A stretch of DNA of 64,000 nt from Patellifolia procumbens (GCA_947645195.1 CANSGD010000869.1:62001-126000), one strand, 5' to 3'. Shown: positions 1 to 13,148, counted from the stretch's first letter. Numbers and translations are program-made. Notes: generated by a model not told the origin, from the letters alone.

Positions 1-307
1 TATTTACTAATTATAACACTTTATAATTCTTGTTTAGATAGGAAAACATCACATGCTTAACTATCTCTTGCTTCAAAATCCAAAACGCTTTTGATGATTT
101 TGTTGAGAACAACCAAACTAAGTATGCAAAATTCGCAATTTCACCTTATCTCCCAAAATAATGACAATACCCTGCGGATGCATGACCTATTAACTTGGCA
201 GTAAGTTTATTATGTTGTTATTAATCAGTGAACTCTTTCAATATTAATAACCAACATACTATAAACTTTTAAGCATTGTAAAATAATAATGCCAAGTTAA
301 TTATATC

Positions 308-505
308 TTCCAGGTAAGGAAGTTACCCACGACGTTAGGGAGAGCCTTCCTAATCCTAGACAGAGTTCATCATCTTAACATAAAATTTTACTAATTACAA
401 CAATTGTAATTCTTAGTTGATGAATGATTGCCAAGGAGATTATAACTCCCAGGTAAGGAAGTTACCCACGACGTTGGGGAGAGCCTTCCTAATCCTAGAC
501 AGAGC
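308..505. repeat. 57-bp direct duplication in copia leader
   Basis: A block of about 57 bp at 308-366, starting TTCCAGGTAAGGAAGTTACC, recurs at 447-505 with very few changes. The copies are about 139 bp apart and the spacer is related to neighbouring leader sequence. This is an internal tandem-type duplication of the element leader; no function can be read from it. Confidence 0.8.
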
Positions 506-1128
506 TTATCACCTTACATACACCCATCAACTTTGCTTAAAGTCCAAAACCATTTTGATTATTTTATTGGGTCATACTAGTCATTTTACTAGTTATTATA
601 GCAATTCCATCAAATATATTTAATTGCCATATAATAAAATCATATATGACACATGTCAATAATCGAAAAATCAAAATGAATTTCCATATTATAATATTAC
701 ATATTATAAACTCAAAATAATATCACATATTATCATTGCAATAATCAAAATATCACATATTAATTGTCAAATAATACTATCACATATCATGCTTGCCAAA
801 AATTAAAAATATCAAATATTCTTAATTAAAGCAAGAAGATAAAACATTTAAGATAGTAAACTAACTAACTAAAAGATATTATCTTTTCCCAAACTAATTT
901 TAATTAGATTAAAGAATCAAATTATGAATTTATCTTATGACCTAGTCAAAACAAAAGATAATTGAAATTGCTTAATATTCTCAAACAACTCATATTTGTT
1001 TGATTTTCAATAATCAAAAGATATTAATTAAAAGATTTTTATGATTTTTCGGTTGTTAAAATCATATTTTAATCACCAAAAGATTTTAATTATTAAATCT
1101 CATAAGATTTTTGGTTATTAAAATCATA

Positions 1129-1421
1129 CTCCCTCCGTTTCTTTTTGTTTGTCCTACTTTTCATTTTTGTCCGTTTCTTTTTGTTTGTCCTATTTTTTCA
1201 TCTTTCCTTATATGGAAAAATTAGATTACTCATTTATCCATACTTTATTACTTTTTGGTCCCATATGTACCTTATAATCTTCTCTCACCTACTTTAATAA
1301 CCAATTTATTATAAAATAAGGGAACTTTTTAGTTGTTGTCCCCACCCACATACCTATGACATCACTCTCATTGGCATTTGGAGCTATAGTAAATGGGACA
1401 AATAAAAATAAACAAAGGGAG
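1129..1421. mobile_element. Stowaway-type MITE (293 bp)
   Basis: The termini are inverted: CTCCCTCCGTTTCTTTTTGT on the left, and the right end reads AACAAAGGGAG. It is flanked by TA at 1127-1128 and 1422-1423. There is no coding capacity. An unoccupied copy of the same flanking sequence lies next to it at about 1463-1500 (AAATCATATTTCAATAACC), so both boundaries and the TA duplication can be read directly. Confidence 0.9.
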
Positions 1422-2268
1422 TATTTCAATAACCAAAAGATATAACATTAAAATCATCAAAGATTTTCGGTTATTAAAATCATATTTCAATAACCAAAAG
1501 ATATAACTTTAATTCATGAATAGATTTTCTTGATTAAAAGAAAAGAAAAGGAAAAACATTTTTTTTAATGAAAATTGTGGTAGGCTGAATAGATTCCTCT
1601 CAGCCACACAGCCAAGCAGCGAAGAGGTGCCCGCCACCATGAAAGCCTACGCAGGCCAGCAGCGACAGACCACCCACCTAGCAACGCAGGCCAGCCGCCC
1701 AGCAGTTTCGGCAACCGCCCAGCAGGCCACCTCGCCGGAAAAACGAGGGCCGCCCAGAATTTACTCTTTTGGTTGAATTCGAGCATAAAACACATCATAT
1801 ATGCCTTTAAGTCCTTCAATTTGAACGTTTCAAACCAATTGGAGTGTTAAATCTCTATTTAACATCCAATCAAATTGAATTGGGGAAAAACTTAGGGTTT
1901 TCATTATTCTTAACCAAACTCTTTGATTTTGAAACGAAAACAACAATCAAATACATGATTTTGCAATTCGAATCTAACGAAACCAAAGCCCTAAATCAAT
2001 TTTTCCAAAATCTTTGATCAAATTGTTGAATTTCATTCACAAAATTCGACCAATCTAATGTCCAACATTAGGGTTCGAAAATTCTGAAATTTTCGGTCAA
2101 AATAAAAAAAATTAATATTAAGCAATTAAATCTCATTAATAATTCCAATTATCCAATAAATAATTCAATTCCTCCCCTTAATCAAATTAAAATTAGTCAC
2201 AAACACATCAAAATAATACATATTATAATGACCAAAAAAATATATGCAAGAGGCTAAACTGATATCAC

Positions 2269-2908
2269 TGTAGGATTATAGGTACTATAAGCGGAATTTC
2301 ATGAATCTAATTCATAAGCACCTAAAACAGGATCTCATGCACATATAATCAAGGATCATATAATAATTAATTATCAACCTCTTGATGTGTGATTCAACTG
2401 GTATGGCGGGATTGAATACTTCAAAGTATAGCCAACGATCTTGGAGAAAGAATCTGAAACGTGATTCCTCTACTTAGTCCACCAATTTAGATTAACACTC
2501 CACCAATGCTAGTTGTAATGAAGAAAGAAAGCGTTCTTCTTTTATGGAGTATGTCAGTTGAGAGAGAGAAAGAGCAGGAGAAAATAATGAGAGATCTTGT
2601 ATCTTATTTTCTGACTGTCTGACCTTTATATAGGAATAATTAGGTCAAATAATCTCCTCTTATCTCCCTCTTGTGCCGAGTACCCTATAGTCTTTATGGG
2701 CTATGAGTTTCACTTTTGTTGATCCAAATATTATGTGACCTTTGTAGGATCCATTAAAGTGGGCTTTGTGTTTATTATTATAACCCAAAGGTCTATAGGT
2801 ATCTCTAGCAAGACGTAAAGACGACCCAATTAAATGAATTATTATCTCCATAATACGATCCATATTATATTTAGTAATTGCATTAGAGTCGAGGACACAA
2901 TTCTTTCA
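2269..2908 (-). mobile_element. Copia element 1: 5' LTR (640 bp)
   Basis: This is an LTR in minus orientation. On the plus strand it begins TGTAGGATTATAGG directly after the primer-binding site and ends TTCTTTCA. It is homologous to the LTRs at 5693-6399 and 13149-13855, sharing the TACTTAGTCCAC block, TCTCTAGCAAG, ATTATCTCCATAA and TTAGTAATTGCA, but it has diverged clearly, so it is a relative and not the same copy. The left partner LTR lies outside the window, so the target duplication cannot be tested. Confidence 0.85.
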
Positions 2909-3445
2909 AAGTAACCCAAGAATCTGATAAAATAAAATCAGTAAATGATATAAGAGTTTAGATTACATCTATTATGTTCACAGGTGGGGAATAGAGTGGC
3001 AGTTCCTGATTTCTCTTTCATTCCTTCCTTTCTTCCTCGTGTCCTGCTCTTCTATATCCTTCTCTCTATCTAACTATTTTCATTTTTTTGGGTGAGTGGG
3101 GAATTGGTTAAGTGGTCAGCTGGTCACATAGTAACTAAGCACAAAAAGGTCTCAAATATTCAGCTACTAGTACCAAGCCACCAATTCTGCCAGACTATCA
3201 CACCTGACTATGATTTAAATAAAAAAAAATTGAGACAATTAGCATTAGAGGGGTTACAGATTTATACGTCCTGCTTTTCTCCATCAGTATAAGGATTGTT
3301 GTAATATCTCTTTATAGACTTGAAACTCCCGTGACTGGGTTGTAGCTTCCCATTTTTTCTGCTTATCTAGAAATACCTAAGATCATTAAGTTTTGGTTGA
3401 ATCTTAAATAAGAAGATCAATTGACAAAGTAAAAAGATAGCATAC

Positions 3446-3604
3446 TGTATTGTGAGTTGCGGAGCCACCATATTGTTGTGCAACAGCATCCCCCATACTC
3501 AAGTACATGTCCATAAGAAAGTTGGTGCTTACACTTCTTGCAAGAGTTCCTAAATTAGCTCTAAGATCAGTCAAAGAAGAATCCCTGCTACTGATAACGT
3601 ACAT
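3446..3604 (-). pseudogene. SAC-domain phosphoinositide phosphatase-like exon fragment
   Basis: The minus-strand reading includes LMDMYLSMGDAVAQQYGGSA followed by THNT. This resembles the conserved 'MGD..A.QYGGS.AHN' stretch of Sac1-family phosphoinositide phosphatases, which dephosphorylate phosphatidylinositol phosphates on membranes. A donor-like GTATGC follows at 3440-3445, and an acceptor-like CTTATGTAG lies just upstream near 3608, so it looks like an internal exon. I found no convincing neighbouring SAC exons before the LTR at 2908 or to the right up to 4880. It is therefore probably a truncated gene or relic. The catalytic CX5R motif is not visible. Family assignment is from motif memory only. 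Confidence 0.45.
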
Positions 3605-4884
3605 TGCTACATAAGAGGAAAATGCAATATATTAGGCCTGATGTACAAATATTTTAAAGATGGAAGCCTGGTGGCATACACTTAGAAGAGGATGATGTTT
3701 CAAAGTTTCTCTTCAAGGTAACATCAGAGACATGACACATGAGACATCCATGAATGAACATGATATTTTATAAAAGCCATAGATGTATAGAGCAACATGA
3801 ACACTAGTGAATACCATAGTCTAGGCAACAAGTTGAATGCACTCGGAAAGAGAAAGCAAGTCGGCGAGCATATGCACCCCATATAGCAGATGAAAATCAT
3901 ACCAGAGCATTCAAAACTACCAAATTTAAGCTTCAAAAATAATGTGTAATCCTCTGATCTTCTCTTCTCTTCTCTTCATAGTGAACCCCCAAAGTAACTT
4001 TTAATATCACAATCATTGCACGACCAACCCTTTTCATATTCTCGTGAGTTGGCAATATTTAACAAGATAGGATTTGTGTGAGGAAAGAAGAGACCAAGTT
4101 AAGAAGCAAACAGATCGAGAAATCAAATCATATAACCCACTACTACTAATTCAAGTCAACATTTACATGATAACTTGATTATTATGATGATGCAAATGAT
4201 GGAGAAGACATCAGCACATATAACCCCATCTTTTATCAAAACCAAATAATAAAAAGCATTTAGTAGTTCAAAAGTAACCAACTACACCAAATTGAAATGA
4301 ATTAAATAGAGATTACAGTCTCATGACTCACCACCAACACAAATCCAATTATCCTTAAGTAAGAATCAACTAAGGTCTTCCACATTAAATGACGGCCTAA
4401 TATGTCAGACATAGAAGATTGAATGACAGAATTTGTAAAACTACATTCCAAAGCTCTTTTTGATTACTAAGTTCAAGCATAAAATTCCATACAAACACTA
4501 AAGAAACATAAAGTTCTATCTCAAATAGCGAACGACAATCTAACAACGCAAACATCATTTTTCATCAAAAGTATGTATGTAATTAGCATTGAACTATTGA
4601 AGTACCTGAACTATAAGTAGGAGAGGCATTTTTTAGTGTTTATGAAATCAGGAAAGGAAATAACAATTAAACAACAAAAAAGAATACCTGAATTGTGGCC
4701 AATTGAAATTCAATCCAATTTCAACAAAAAATATACTTAAACAAGAACAAAATAAATCCCAATTCCATAAATCATACAAGGCCTACTATTGTGTTACTTC
4801 AAATGCATTTCAATCTCCCGATAAAAAACCCTAGAAAACCAATCAACACTTAAAAATTGAAAATCGGATAAAACTGATACATAC

Positions 4885-4997
4885 TGAGACCGAGAGAGGG
4901 AGACATCGCCGTCGTTTAAAGTAGCAGCTTCGCCGTCGATGCGGATGAGTGAGGGAGAAGAATGCCGACCGCGACAAGCAAAAGGAACAGCTTCCAT
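4885..4997 (-). CDS. Possible first exon of an unknown gene
   Basis: A minus-strand ATG at 4995-4997 opens a frame beginning MEAVPFACRGRHSSPSLIRI. It runs to a good donor site (TCTCA|GTATGT; the GT is at 4883-4884). The GC-rich, CpG-containing composition differs from the AT-rich surroundings, as is usual for a plant 5' exon. It lies upstream of the SAC-like exon on the same strand, so the two may belong to one gene, but the linking exons are not identified. A MULE is inserted about 90 bp upstream of the ATG at 5094. I do not recognise the peptide. Confidence 0.3.
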
Positions 4998-5692
4998 CGA
5001 TTGGTGACTCTGAGAGGCGACCGGTTAGGGAAACAGTCACGGCCAAAATTGTGCAGAACTTTTTGTTTAATTAGACTTCTATTAGAAAAAATAGGGAAAA
5101 TTGACGGGATTAATCCAAATTATTGTCATTCCACCAAGAATAATCTCAAATATGGGTTATTCCTGTATAATCCCAACTATTATGAAGATCTGCCTCAAAT
5201 GCACTGTGATCTAAAGGTAACCTGTTTAATCGGTAAATAGCCAATATGTCAGGGTTTTATTGGCTTATTATCTAATTTTAGCATTTTTGTAATCCCCCTT
5301 CCCCATGAGCCAGTAACGAACCACCCCACCTCCCTCATTTTACTATAACCCAGTGCCACTCCTAACCACCTCTCCATCACCTGTTTTCCCCACTAAGACC
5401 ACCACTTTCACCACCTCTAATAACCCCTCCACCACCAGTTTACCCATTTCAACTAGAACTACCCACTACCATCCTTGGTCTAATCACTCGTTTGCCGCCA
5501 CCCCCATTTAGAATCCAATTACCACCCTCCACCAGCAACACCACTAAGGGACCAAAACCACCCTCATTTCGAATTGAGAGCCACCGTCCACCACCAACCA
5601 CCCCATTTTGAACCCAGAAGCAGTCGTCCACCACCACCAACCCCAACCTCGTGACCCCGTTCGAACCTCCCTTATTCCAACCCTATGAAAAC

Positions 5693-6399
5693 TGTAGGAA
5701 TTCATAGATGCGAATAGCGGAATTTCAGAAAACAATTTCCTAACATCTATGACAGAATCGCATGCTTAACAATATATGAATCGATACATAGAGTAGAGAA
5801 TACACAACCTTTTATTCACGACTTGAACAGGTATGTAGGGTTTGAATACTGCAAAGTATTATTGCAGATCTGGTTACTTTAGAGATAAAGAACTACAATT
5901 GTAATTCCTCTACTTAGTCCACGAACACCGATTAATACCCACGTCTGCTAGAACGGAAGAGTATGAACTATTCACTCTCTTGCTTTTGATGGGATAGGCG
6001 CCTAGACTAAAGAGGGAGAAGGATTTTTTTTTTCTCTCTCTTTTGTGTCAAGTTAATGACTAGCTGAATTGTCTCATCTCTCTTCTTATTATATCTATAT
6101 ATAATAAATAGAGATCGGGTTAAGAGAAAAGGAAAAACTAAAACCCTAATCACCCTTATAGTGGCCGGCCCTTATAAGCATTTATGGGCTCATAATTTAT
6201 TTATTAATCAGTGTTACTCTGTGTGACCTCATAGGATTAATTATCTTAGTTGTAGGCCCAAACTAATTTGTCTACAAACCGTAATTTATTCTCTAGCAAG
6301 CAAATACGGTTACTAAAATAATTAACTATATTATCTCCATAAATTCAATCCTATTTATTTTTAGTAATTGCAGAAATTGTCTAAGGACATATTCCTTCA
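5693..6399 (-). mobile_element. Copia element 2: 3' LTR
   Basis: The LTR is 707 bp, TG...CA, ending ATATTCCTTCA. It is followed immediately by the polypurine tract (minus-strand GGACAAGTGGGAGAT at 6401-6415). Confidence 0.9.
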
Positions 6400-6416
6400 A
6401 TCTCCCACTTGTCCGT
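6400..6416 (-). promoter_or_regulatory. Polypurine tract of copia element 2
   Basis: On the plus strand this reads ATCTCCCACTTGTCC, on the minus strand GGACAAGTGGGAGAT. It directly abuts the 3' LTR, the position required for plus-strand priming. Confidence 0.8.
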
Positions 6417-7194
6417 AAGACAAGTACGCAATATTAAATTCCTTAAGTCTCTTAATGCCAAATTTGATAACACGATGTTATATACTCAAATATGTTTCTT
6501 GATCACCGAGGTTGAATTGTTCAACTGAAGATCAACTTAATCTCATTTTAGCATGGCCATGCGTTTTTACAATTATCCCTCATCAAGAGGTCCAGGCACC
6601 ATTCCTATCAGATAGAAGGACTTATTCAATCTTGTATGACCATAACTCTCACTCAATTCTTAGCCAACCTGAGCATTGCCTTTATAACCTCCTTTTACGG
6701 CACGGTGTTTAACAATGTCAAAGCTAAACTAATCATATCATGGTTATTAAGACATACTCATGTCCAAGGAATCTATTAAATATAGACCTTTCGATTCTAC
6801 TATTATAATCTAATTAGGTCAAGTCTCAATGTATCAACCATACATCCATATTTGTTAATTTGACATCCCTATGTCTCCATAGCCCAAGGAACTGCGCTAT
6901 CAATTAACATTATGCTAGTCTTTTAACAAGTCACTTATGTCCAATTCAGTGCCTTAGACTAGGGACATATTGTAAACTGTGGTTTTTGTTCACTATATAG
7001 GGTTCCATTCATCACAACGTTTATGATGATCCTATTTCAAAACACAATTTATTTGGACATCTTATTTAATACTAAACCAATCAATTAAATAAGAATGTAG
7101 ATTTTTATTGATAAACAATTCCAAGCATAATCAATGTCTTTACAAATGCAAATATAAAGTAAGCATTATAAAGTCATTCTTTCATATGCTTAAG

Positions 7195-8738
7195 CCCATA
7201 GACCTAGTATGACCTTCATGCTTAGGTCGAGCAACCGGTTCAGTATGCGGATCTCCCACATTCTCATCAATATGAATCTTGCTTATTCTGTATAGAACTC
7301 TTACAGCTTATAACTTCTCCATTGGGACAAAAAATGAAACCAGATGGAGATCGGAAATCATATTTGTCACCTTGGTAATTCGTATATGCCTATCTATTAA
7401 CAACAAACTCAATTTCTCCACCATATACCAATCAATGATCCTCAGTTCTTCGTAAGTACATAAGGATATTCTTTGCACTCATCTAGTGCGCGTAACCTGG
7501 ATAAGACTGGTATATGTTGCATTTACTCATAGTATAGGCAACATCTGGGTGAGTGCAAAACATAGCATGCATACATAATGGAACCTAATGCAGAAGCATA
7601 GGGAACATTACTCATTCTCTTGACTTCATCAGGTGTCGAAGGACACGGAGTCTTGACAAGTGATATGCCATGTTTCATGGGATTGAAATCTCTCTTAGAG
7701 TTTTCCAGCTTGAACCTAGCAAGAACCTTATCTATATTAGTTCCTTAACTAAGTTCAATCAGCCTTTTAGATCTATCTCTATAGATCTTTATTCCCAAAA
7801 TATACTCTGCCTCTCCTAAGTCTTTCATAGATAAACGATTTTTAAGCTATCCTTTGACTGACTCAAGCACGACTTTATCATTTCCTATGAGAAGTATGTC
7901 ATCCACATACAAGACTAAAAATTGTTATATTACTCGCACTCAATTTCTTGTATACACAAGATTTCTCTTCATTTCTGAGGAAACCAAACTTTTTGATTGC
8001 CTCATCAAATCTGAGGTTCTAACTCCTGTATGCTTGCTTCAATCCATAAATGGATTTCTTAAGCTTGCATACCTTCCCTGAATTTGCTGGATGTTCAAAG
8101 CCTTGAGGTCGTGTCATATACACATCCTCTTTCAAGAACCCTTTCAAGAAAGCGGTTTTTACATCCATCTGTCGTATTACATATGCATGAAATGCGACAA
8201 TTGCAAGGATTATCCTAATGGATGGCTACTGGGAAAGGTTAAATTCATAGTTTATACCATGAATATAACGGAAACCTTTTGCCACTATCGTAGCTTTGAA
8301 AACACTGATGTTTCCGTCTTTGTCTGTTTTCAATTTGAAAAACCATTTACATCCAATGGGTCTCACGCCATTTGGCAAATCAACTAAGTCCCATACTTGA
8401 TTTTCAGACATAGATTCCATTTCGGATCTCATGGCTTCACGCCATTTCTAGGAGTCCTGGCCCTCCAAAGCATCTTTGTAGTTGATAGGCTCACAACTTA
8501 CTAAAATCGTTATTTTAGAACTTTCCGTCGAAAGAAAATCAACATATTTTCTTGATGGAATGGTGATCCTATGAGATCTACGTAGGGGAACAACAGAAGA
8601 AGAATCTCGGTCGTTAGACTCAGAAGCTTCGCATGGATTCGATCCAAGTGGGACGGTAGGAGGTTTGTGGATAGGATTCACTATCCCTCCAACATTTTCA
8701 TGCCGGGCCGCCTCTAATGAGGTGATAACCTCACCCAT
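7195..8738 (-). pseudogene. Copia reverse transcriptase-RNase H (broken)
   Basis: The right part (8738 to 8226) reads from PLRRSHRITIPSRKYVDF through a single in-frame stop near 8448 into VWDLVDLPNGVRPIGCKWFF and KATIVAKGF, the start of the copia RVT_2 domain. The catalytic box FLVLYVDDILLIGND is at about 7870-7920 with both aspartates intact. RNase H-type text (VYGGEIEFVV, then SGFIFCPNGEVISCKSS) lies at about 7250-7440. Several frameshifts and stops separate these blocks. The protein would copy the element RNA inside virus-like particles; this copy is dead. Confidence 0.85.
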
Positions 8739-8984
8739 TTGTTGCTCATCTCGAATTTCTTCGAGATATATACATTTCTCCCACTTGTCTTCTTGGAAAT
8801 AAACTTATTTTCAAGGAAGACACCATAGTGAGCAACAAACAATTTGTTTTCGCTACGGTGGTAAAAATAATATCCCTAGGTCTCTTTGGGATATCCCACA
8901 AAGAAACACTTTTTAGATTTGGGTGCTAGTTTATCAGATAGTAAACGTTTTACATAAACTTCAACCCTAAACCCTTAGAAAAGA

Positions 8985-9500
8985 CATTTTAGGAACGGTT
9001 CTGACCATATCTCATATAGAGTCAGATCTACTGCTTTGGATGGAGTCCTATTGAGTGTAAGCGCAATTGTATCAAGAGCAAATCCCAAAAAAGATATAGA
9101 GAGATCAGCAAGACTCATCATGGATCGTACCATATCTAATAGGGTGCGATTCCTTCTCTCGGAAACACCACTGAATTGTGGAATTTCCTGTTGATGTTAA
9201 TTGTGAAAATATTCCACAATCTTTCAAATGATCACCAAATTCTTGACTCAGATATTCCCCTCCATGACCAGATCATAAAGATTTAATCTTCTTGCCAAGT
9301 CGGTTATGTACTTCATTTTGGAATTCTTTAATTTTTTTCAAAGGCCTCCAACTTATTCCGCGTGAAATAAACATATCAATATGTGCTTACATCATCAGTA
9401 AAAGTAATTAAGTAACTAACCCTCCCCTAGCCAATGTACTCATATGTCCATATACATCAGCATGTATGAGGGCGAAGAGGTCATTGGCCCTTTCACTCGA
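8985..9500 (-). pseudogene. Copia integrase core (broken)
   Basis: The minus-strand translation at about 8990-9190 includes RERNRTLLDMVRSMMSLADL and ALTLNRTPSKAV, then LYEIWSEP. These are standard copia integrase C-terminal core motifs between the catalytic domain and the RT. Upstream (to about 9500) the frame is interrupted repeatedly, and no intact HHCC or DDE set can be read. Positionally this fits gag-protease-integrase-RT order for a minus-strand copia element. Confidence 0.75.
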
Positions 9501-10060
9501 ACTAGTGAAAGGAGACTTTGTCATTTTTCCCATTAAGCAAAACTCACACATCAGATGATTCAAAATCAAATGATTTGAGAACTCCATCTTTATGTAATTT
9601 CTCAGTTCGTTTTGTACTTATGTAGTCTAATCGACAATGTCATAGGTGTATTGGGTTTAATACATTTGACTTATGTTTCTCGCTGTTTTATAGATGTGTG
9701 TTTGTAGAACATACAAATCATTTGATAACTTAGTAGAGATATGGAACATATCATTCAAATAAGCAGAAAAACAATTCTTCTTTATTGTGAATGAGAAAAC
9801 TTCAGAATCCGAAACAGAAACTGAAATAGTGTTCTTAGCAATATTTTAAAACATAACAACAAGTATTAAGTCTAAAAATAAATCCATAATGTAAAGATAG
9901 ACTGAAGACTCCCACTGCCTAGGCGGCAACTCGAGCTCCATTGCCAACTTGCAATTCTACCTCTCCCTTAAGCGTGTCTCCTACTTCTTTTTAGATCCTG
10001 CACATTACAGATAATGTGAGAACTAAATCTAGTATCAAATACCCATAATGCAAAAGTAGT

Positions 10061-10956
10061 TTAAGTTATCTCTATAACATATATACCTGAAGAAGAAGCT
10101 CTAGTCTTCTTGTACTCCAGATACTTAGGGTAGTTCCTCTTCCTATGACCCACCTTGTGACAATAGTAGCACTCATGTATTGCTACTATGGCTTTAGGTG
10201 TTGCCTTTGGCTCCTCAGAAGTGTTGGGCTCAGCAACTTGTTTGCCTTTGCCCTTACCCTTCTTAAACAGAACTCCGTGCTTCTTGAGCCCCTTGCCCTT
10301 TTGCACCATCAAAACATCCTTATGCTCTTTTAATTATGGGCTCAGTAGGCCATCTCTTTTCAGCCTGAATCAGTATACCATGCAACTCTTGTATGGTCAT
10401 TTCCCCTCCTTACATATAGAAGTTCAAACTAAAGTTCTTATATGCATCAGTGAGTGAATTGATGATCATATCAATTGCTATCTCTTGGGGATAGGAAAAT
10501 CCTAACTTGGTCATATGCTCAAAATGACTAATCATTTTTGAACACATGGGGACCAACTAATTTCCCTTTCTCCATTTTACACTCAAGAAGCTTGCGGTTC
10601 ACTTCGAACCTCTCCAACCTAGGATGCTTTTGAAAAATGGTTCGTAACTGTTGGATTATTGTATAGGCATCCATTCCATCAAAACGTTTTTGAAAGTCAG
10701 GTTCCATACATGCAAGCATCAAACATGTGACAGGCACAGATTTGTTTATGAGTATTTGCCTAGCTGTCCTATCAGCTTGGCGAGAACTCTCGGAAAGTTC
10801 AGGAATAGGAGTTTCAAGAACAGTTTCTCTCCTTTCATTTCTGAGAACTATTCTCAGATTTCTCTCCCAGTCTAGGAAGTTCTCTTGGTTGAGTTTTTCT
10901 TTTGCAAGAATAAAGCGCAAATTATAGCTAGAGTTGTTGTTGTTGTTGTTAGACAT
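10061..10956 (-). pseudogene. Copia gag with zinc knuckle (broken)
   Basis: The frame starts MSNNNNNNSSYNLRF at 10956, with LNQENFLDWERNLRIVLRNE, a typical copia gag (UBN2-type) opening, and continues to about 10528. A one-base shift follows at HVFK, and the text resumes as MISHFEHMTKLGFSYPQ. The nucleocapsid part at 10061-10312 is lysine/glycine-rich and holds CYYCHKVGHRKRNY, a CCHC knuckle whose last cysteine is replaced by tyrosine. Gag would form the particle shell and bind element RNA. The frameshift and the lost zinc ligand make this copy non-functional. Confidence 0.85.
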
Positions 10957-10999
10957 GACTACAAAAAATAGTAAACAAGAATTCAATCAAAATGTTTAT

Positions 11000-13129
11000 C
11001 AACGATAGTTTTTTAAACAAATTTAAACAACTATCAATACTTTATTCAAAATATATAAAACCCCATGTCGAATAAAGAAATAACCAAGATCCCCTCCCAC
11101 TAAAATTAAACGGACTTTGGCCCGGCCTTTAAAGATAGTGATTGAGGTAAGTAAACCACTTTTACTAATTATAACAATTTATAATTCTTGGTAGATAGGT
11201 TAATAACTCTTTATTAATTCCTATCTCACTGCTTCAAAACCCAAAACTTTGTCTTTTGACGATTTTGTTGAGTCAAACCAAACATTAACATGTAAGTTTC
11301 AAAAAAATCTACCCTACTATCCTCGGAATTATGAGCAACACCCTGCTTTGGCAGAACCTCTCATGATCTAAGGCTTTATAGGTGTTGTTTGGAAAAGCAT
11401 TTAAACTCAATATCACCTTTGGGGACTCAAGTTTATTATGTTGGTTATATTAAAAGGTGAACACATTACATAAATAACCACACATAAACTTGAGCGAGCA
11501 TTTAAATGAAATTAAACGCATAAGCAATCAAAGAAGAACTTAAAACGCGATCATAGTATGGCCCCTAAACCTAGAAAATCTAATCTTCATGAATCCTCCC
11601 TTGGGACTTTCTTGGATCTCCATCCTTGATTCTCCACGGAACTTTAATCTTGATCTTCATTTGAATTATTCTAAGCAAAGAATTTAAATTACAAAAATAC
11701 AAACGATACGCAGATCGTATTTTAATTACAAAAATACATAACGATGCACATATCGTATTTTCTATCCTAGTTTGGGCCATACCAGTCACGATTGTGCAAA
11801 TATAACATCAAACATATTATAATATACATCTAAGCAAAATTATAATATCATCATATTATAAAAGATATCAGACGCAATATAATATCAGACATATTATATT
11901 CATCGATGAAAGAAATATAATATCATCATATTATAAATCATAACTTATTTACTCCATTAACGTTTAATGGGTAAATAACAAATATTTTCAAAATATATAA
12001 ACCATACACGCATTTATTTAGAAAATAAAATGCAAGCAAAAAATAACACAAGAATATAATACAATATTTATTTACTCAATTAACGATTAATGAGCAAATA
12101 AAAATTTCCATTATAATTTTAAAACTTAACAACTTTAAGTTAGAAAAATTTAGGAAACATTAATCGAATTAATAATTTTCCTAAAATTAGCCATCTTAAC
12201 AAAATTAAGAATATAACTAATAAGGAAACTATCATTCTTTTAATTCAATTACAATTTTGATATCATATTAATCTCCATTAATATTAATTTGCATGATTGA
12301 AAATATATGAATTTTGCCCAAAGACACCATAAATCAGAATTTTAAACAAAATTAATCAAAAAACAAAAAAAAATTAGATGGACTGAACTAGGCCCGGCCT
12401 GCAGCCTGCAGCCCAGCCCAGCTGCTAACCCGCGAAAAAACAGCACAGATGCTGCTCTCTTCCTCGCAGCCTGCCAAGAAAACGGCAGCACCACGCAGCG
12501 CCGCCGTGGGGAAAACACCGGCCTTCCACCGCCGGCAAACACCGACCATCAGACGCCAACCATTTGCCGCCAATCGTCGCCGGAAAAAACTCGATTATCA
12601 GCCCAGATTTTTTCGAAAAATCTGGGTAATTTTCAAACCAAAACAATCGATTTTCGGCTCAAAACAACAAATTTTGGTTTTGTGATTTAAACTTACAATA
12701 AGCTTATAAGCACAATTTGGTTAACAAAGTACAACTCAATTGCAGAAATTTAACCACAAAACGAATTGGGGGAAAAATTAGGGTTTTTAATTGTTTCGAA
12801 TCAAACTATTTGATTTTGAAACGAAAATCACAATTAAAAATATTAATTTGGAATTCAAATCAAAACAAATCAAACCCTTAATTCAATTTTACAAAATAAA
12901 CACATTGAGTGGTTGAATGTTGGAAGCAAAATTTCGACCAAAGTAGGTCGAACAAAGCCAAACGTTTTTTTTTTCGTTTTTTTTGGGCAATTTTCACATA
13001 AAATTCATAATTTTATGCTTTTCAATTTATTAATATCAATATATTAATCTTGCAAATTAACATATATTAAAAATCCTCCCTGAATTGAATTAAAATTATG
13101 AAGAACATGATCATATAAAATTATGCAAG
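11000..13129 (-). other. Copia element 2: long 5' leader
   Basis: About 2.1 kb lie between gag and the primer site. The stretch 11161-11320 matches 1-125 of the window, and the LTR-proximal end matches 1770-2268. It is AT-rich with many ATATTATA-type runs (11820-12300) and a GC-rich island at 12390-12580. I see no supported coding region. Confidence 0.7.
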
Positions 13130-13148
13130 AGGCTAAAACTGATACCAC
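13130..13148 (-). promoter_or_regulatory. Primer-binding site of copia element 2
   Basis: The minus strand reads TGGTATCAGTTTTAGCC, next to the LTR end. It matches the start of the initiator-methionine tRNA complement (TGGTATCAG), after which the usual AGC is replaced. Confidence 0.8.

Larger units (their letters stand above)
1..2268 (-). mobile_element. Copia element 1: 5' leader
   Basis: This is the untranslated stretch between the 5' LTR and gag of a minus-strand Ty1/copia element whose coding part lies left of the window. It resembles the leader of the copia element at 11161-13148: both share the text around TTACTAATTATAACA, the 'CTTCAAAA(T/C)CCAAAAC ... GATTTTGTTGAG' block and the final GCAAGAGGCTAAA before the LTR. 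The primer-binding site abuts the LTR at about 2252-2268 (minus strand TGATATCAG, one change from TGGTATCAG). No convincing coding region is present; a GC-rich patch at 1590-1760 corresponds to a similar patch at 12390-12580 in the other element. A Stowaway MITE sits inside. Confidence 0.75.
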
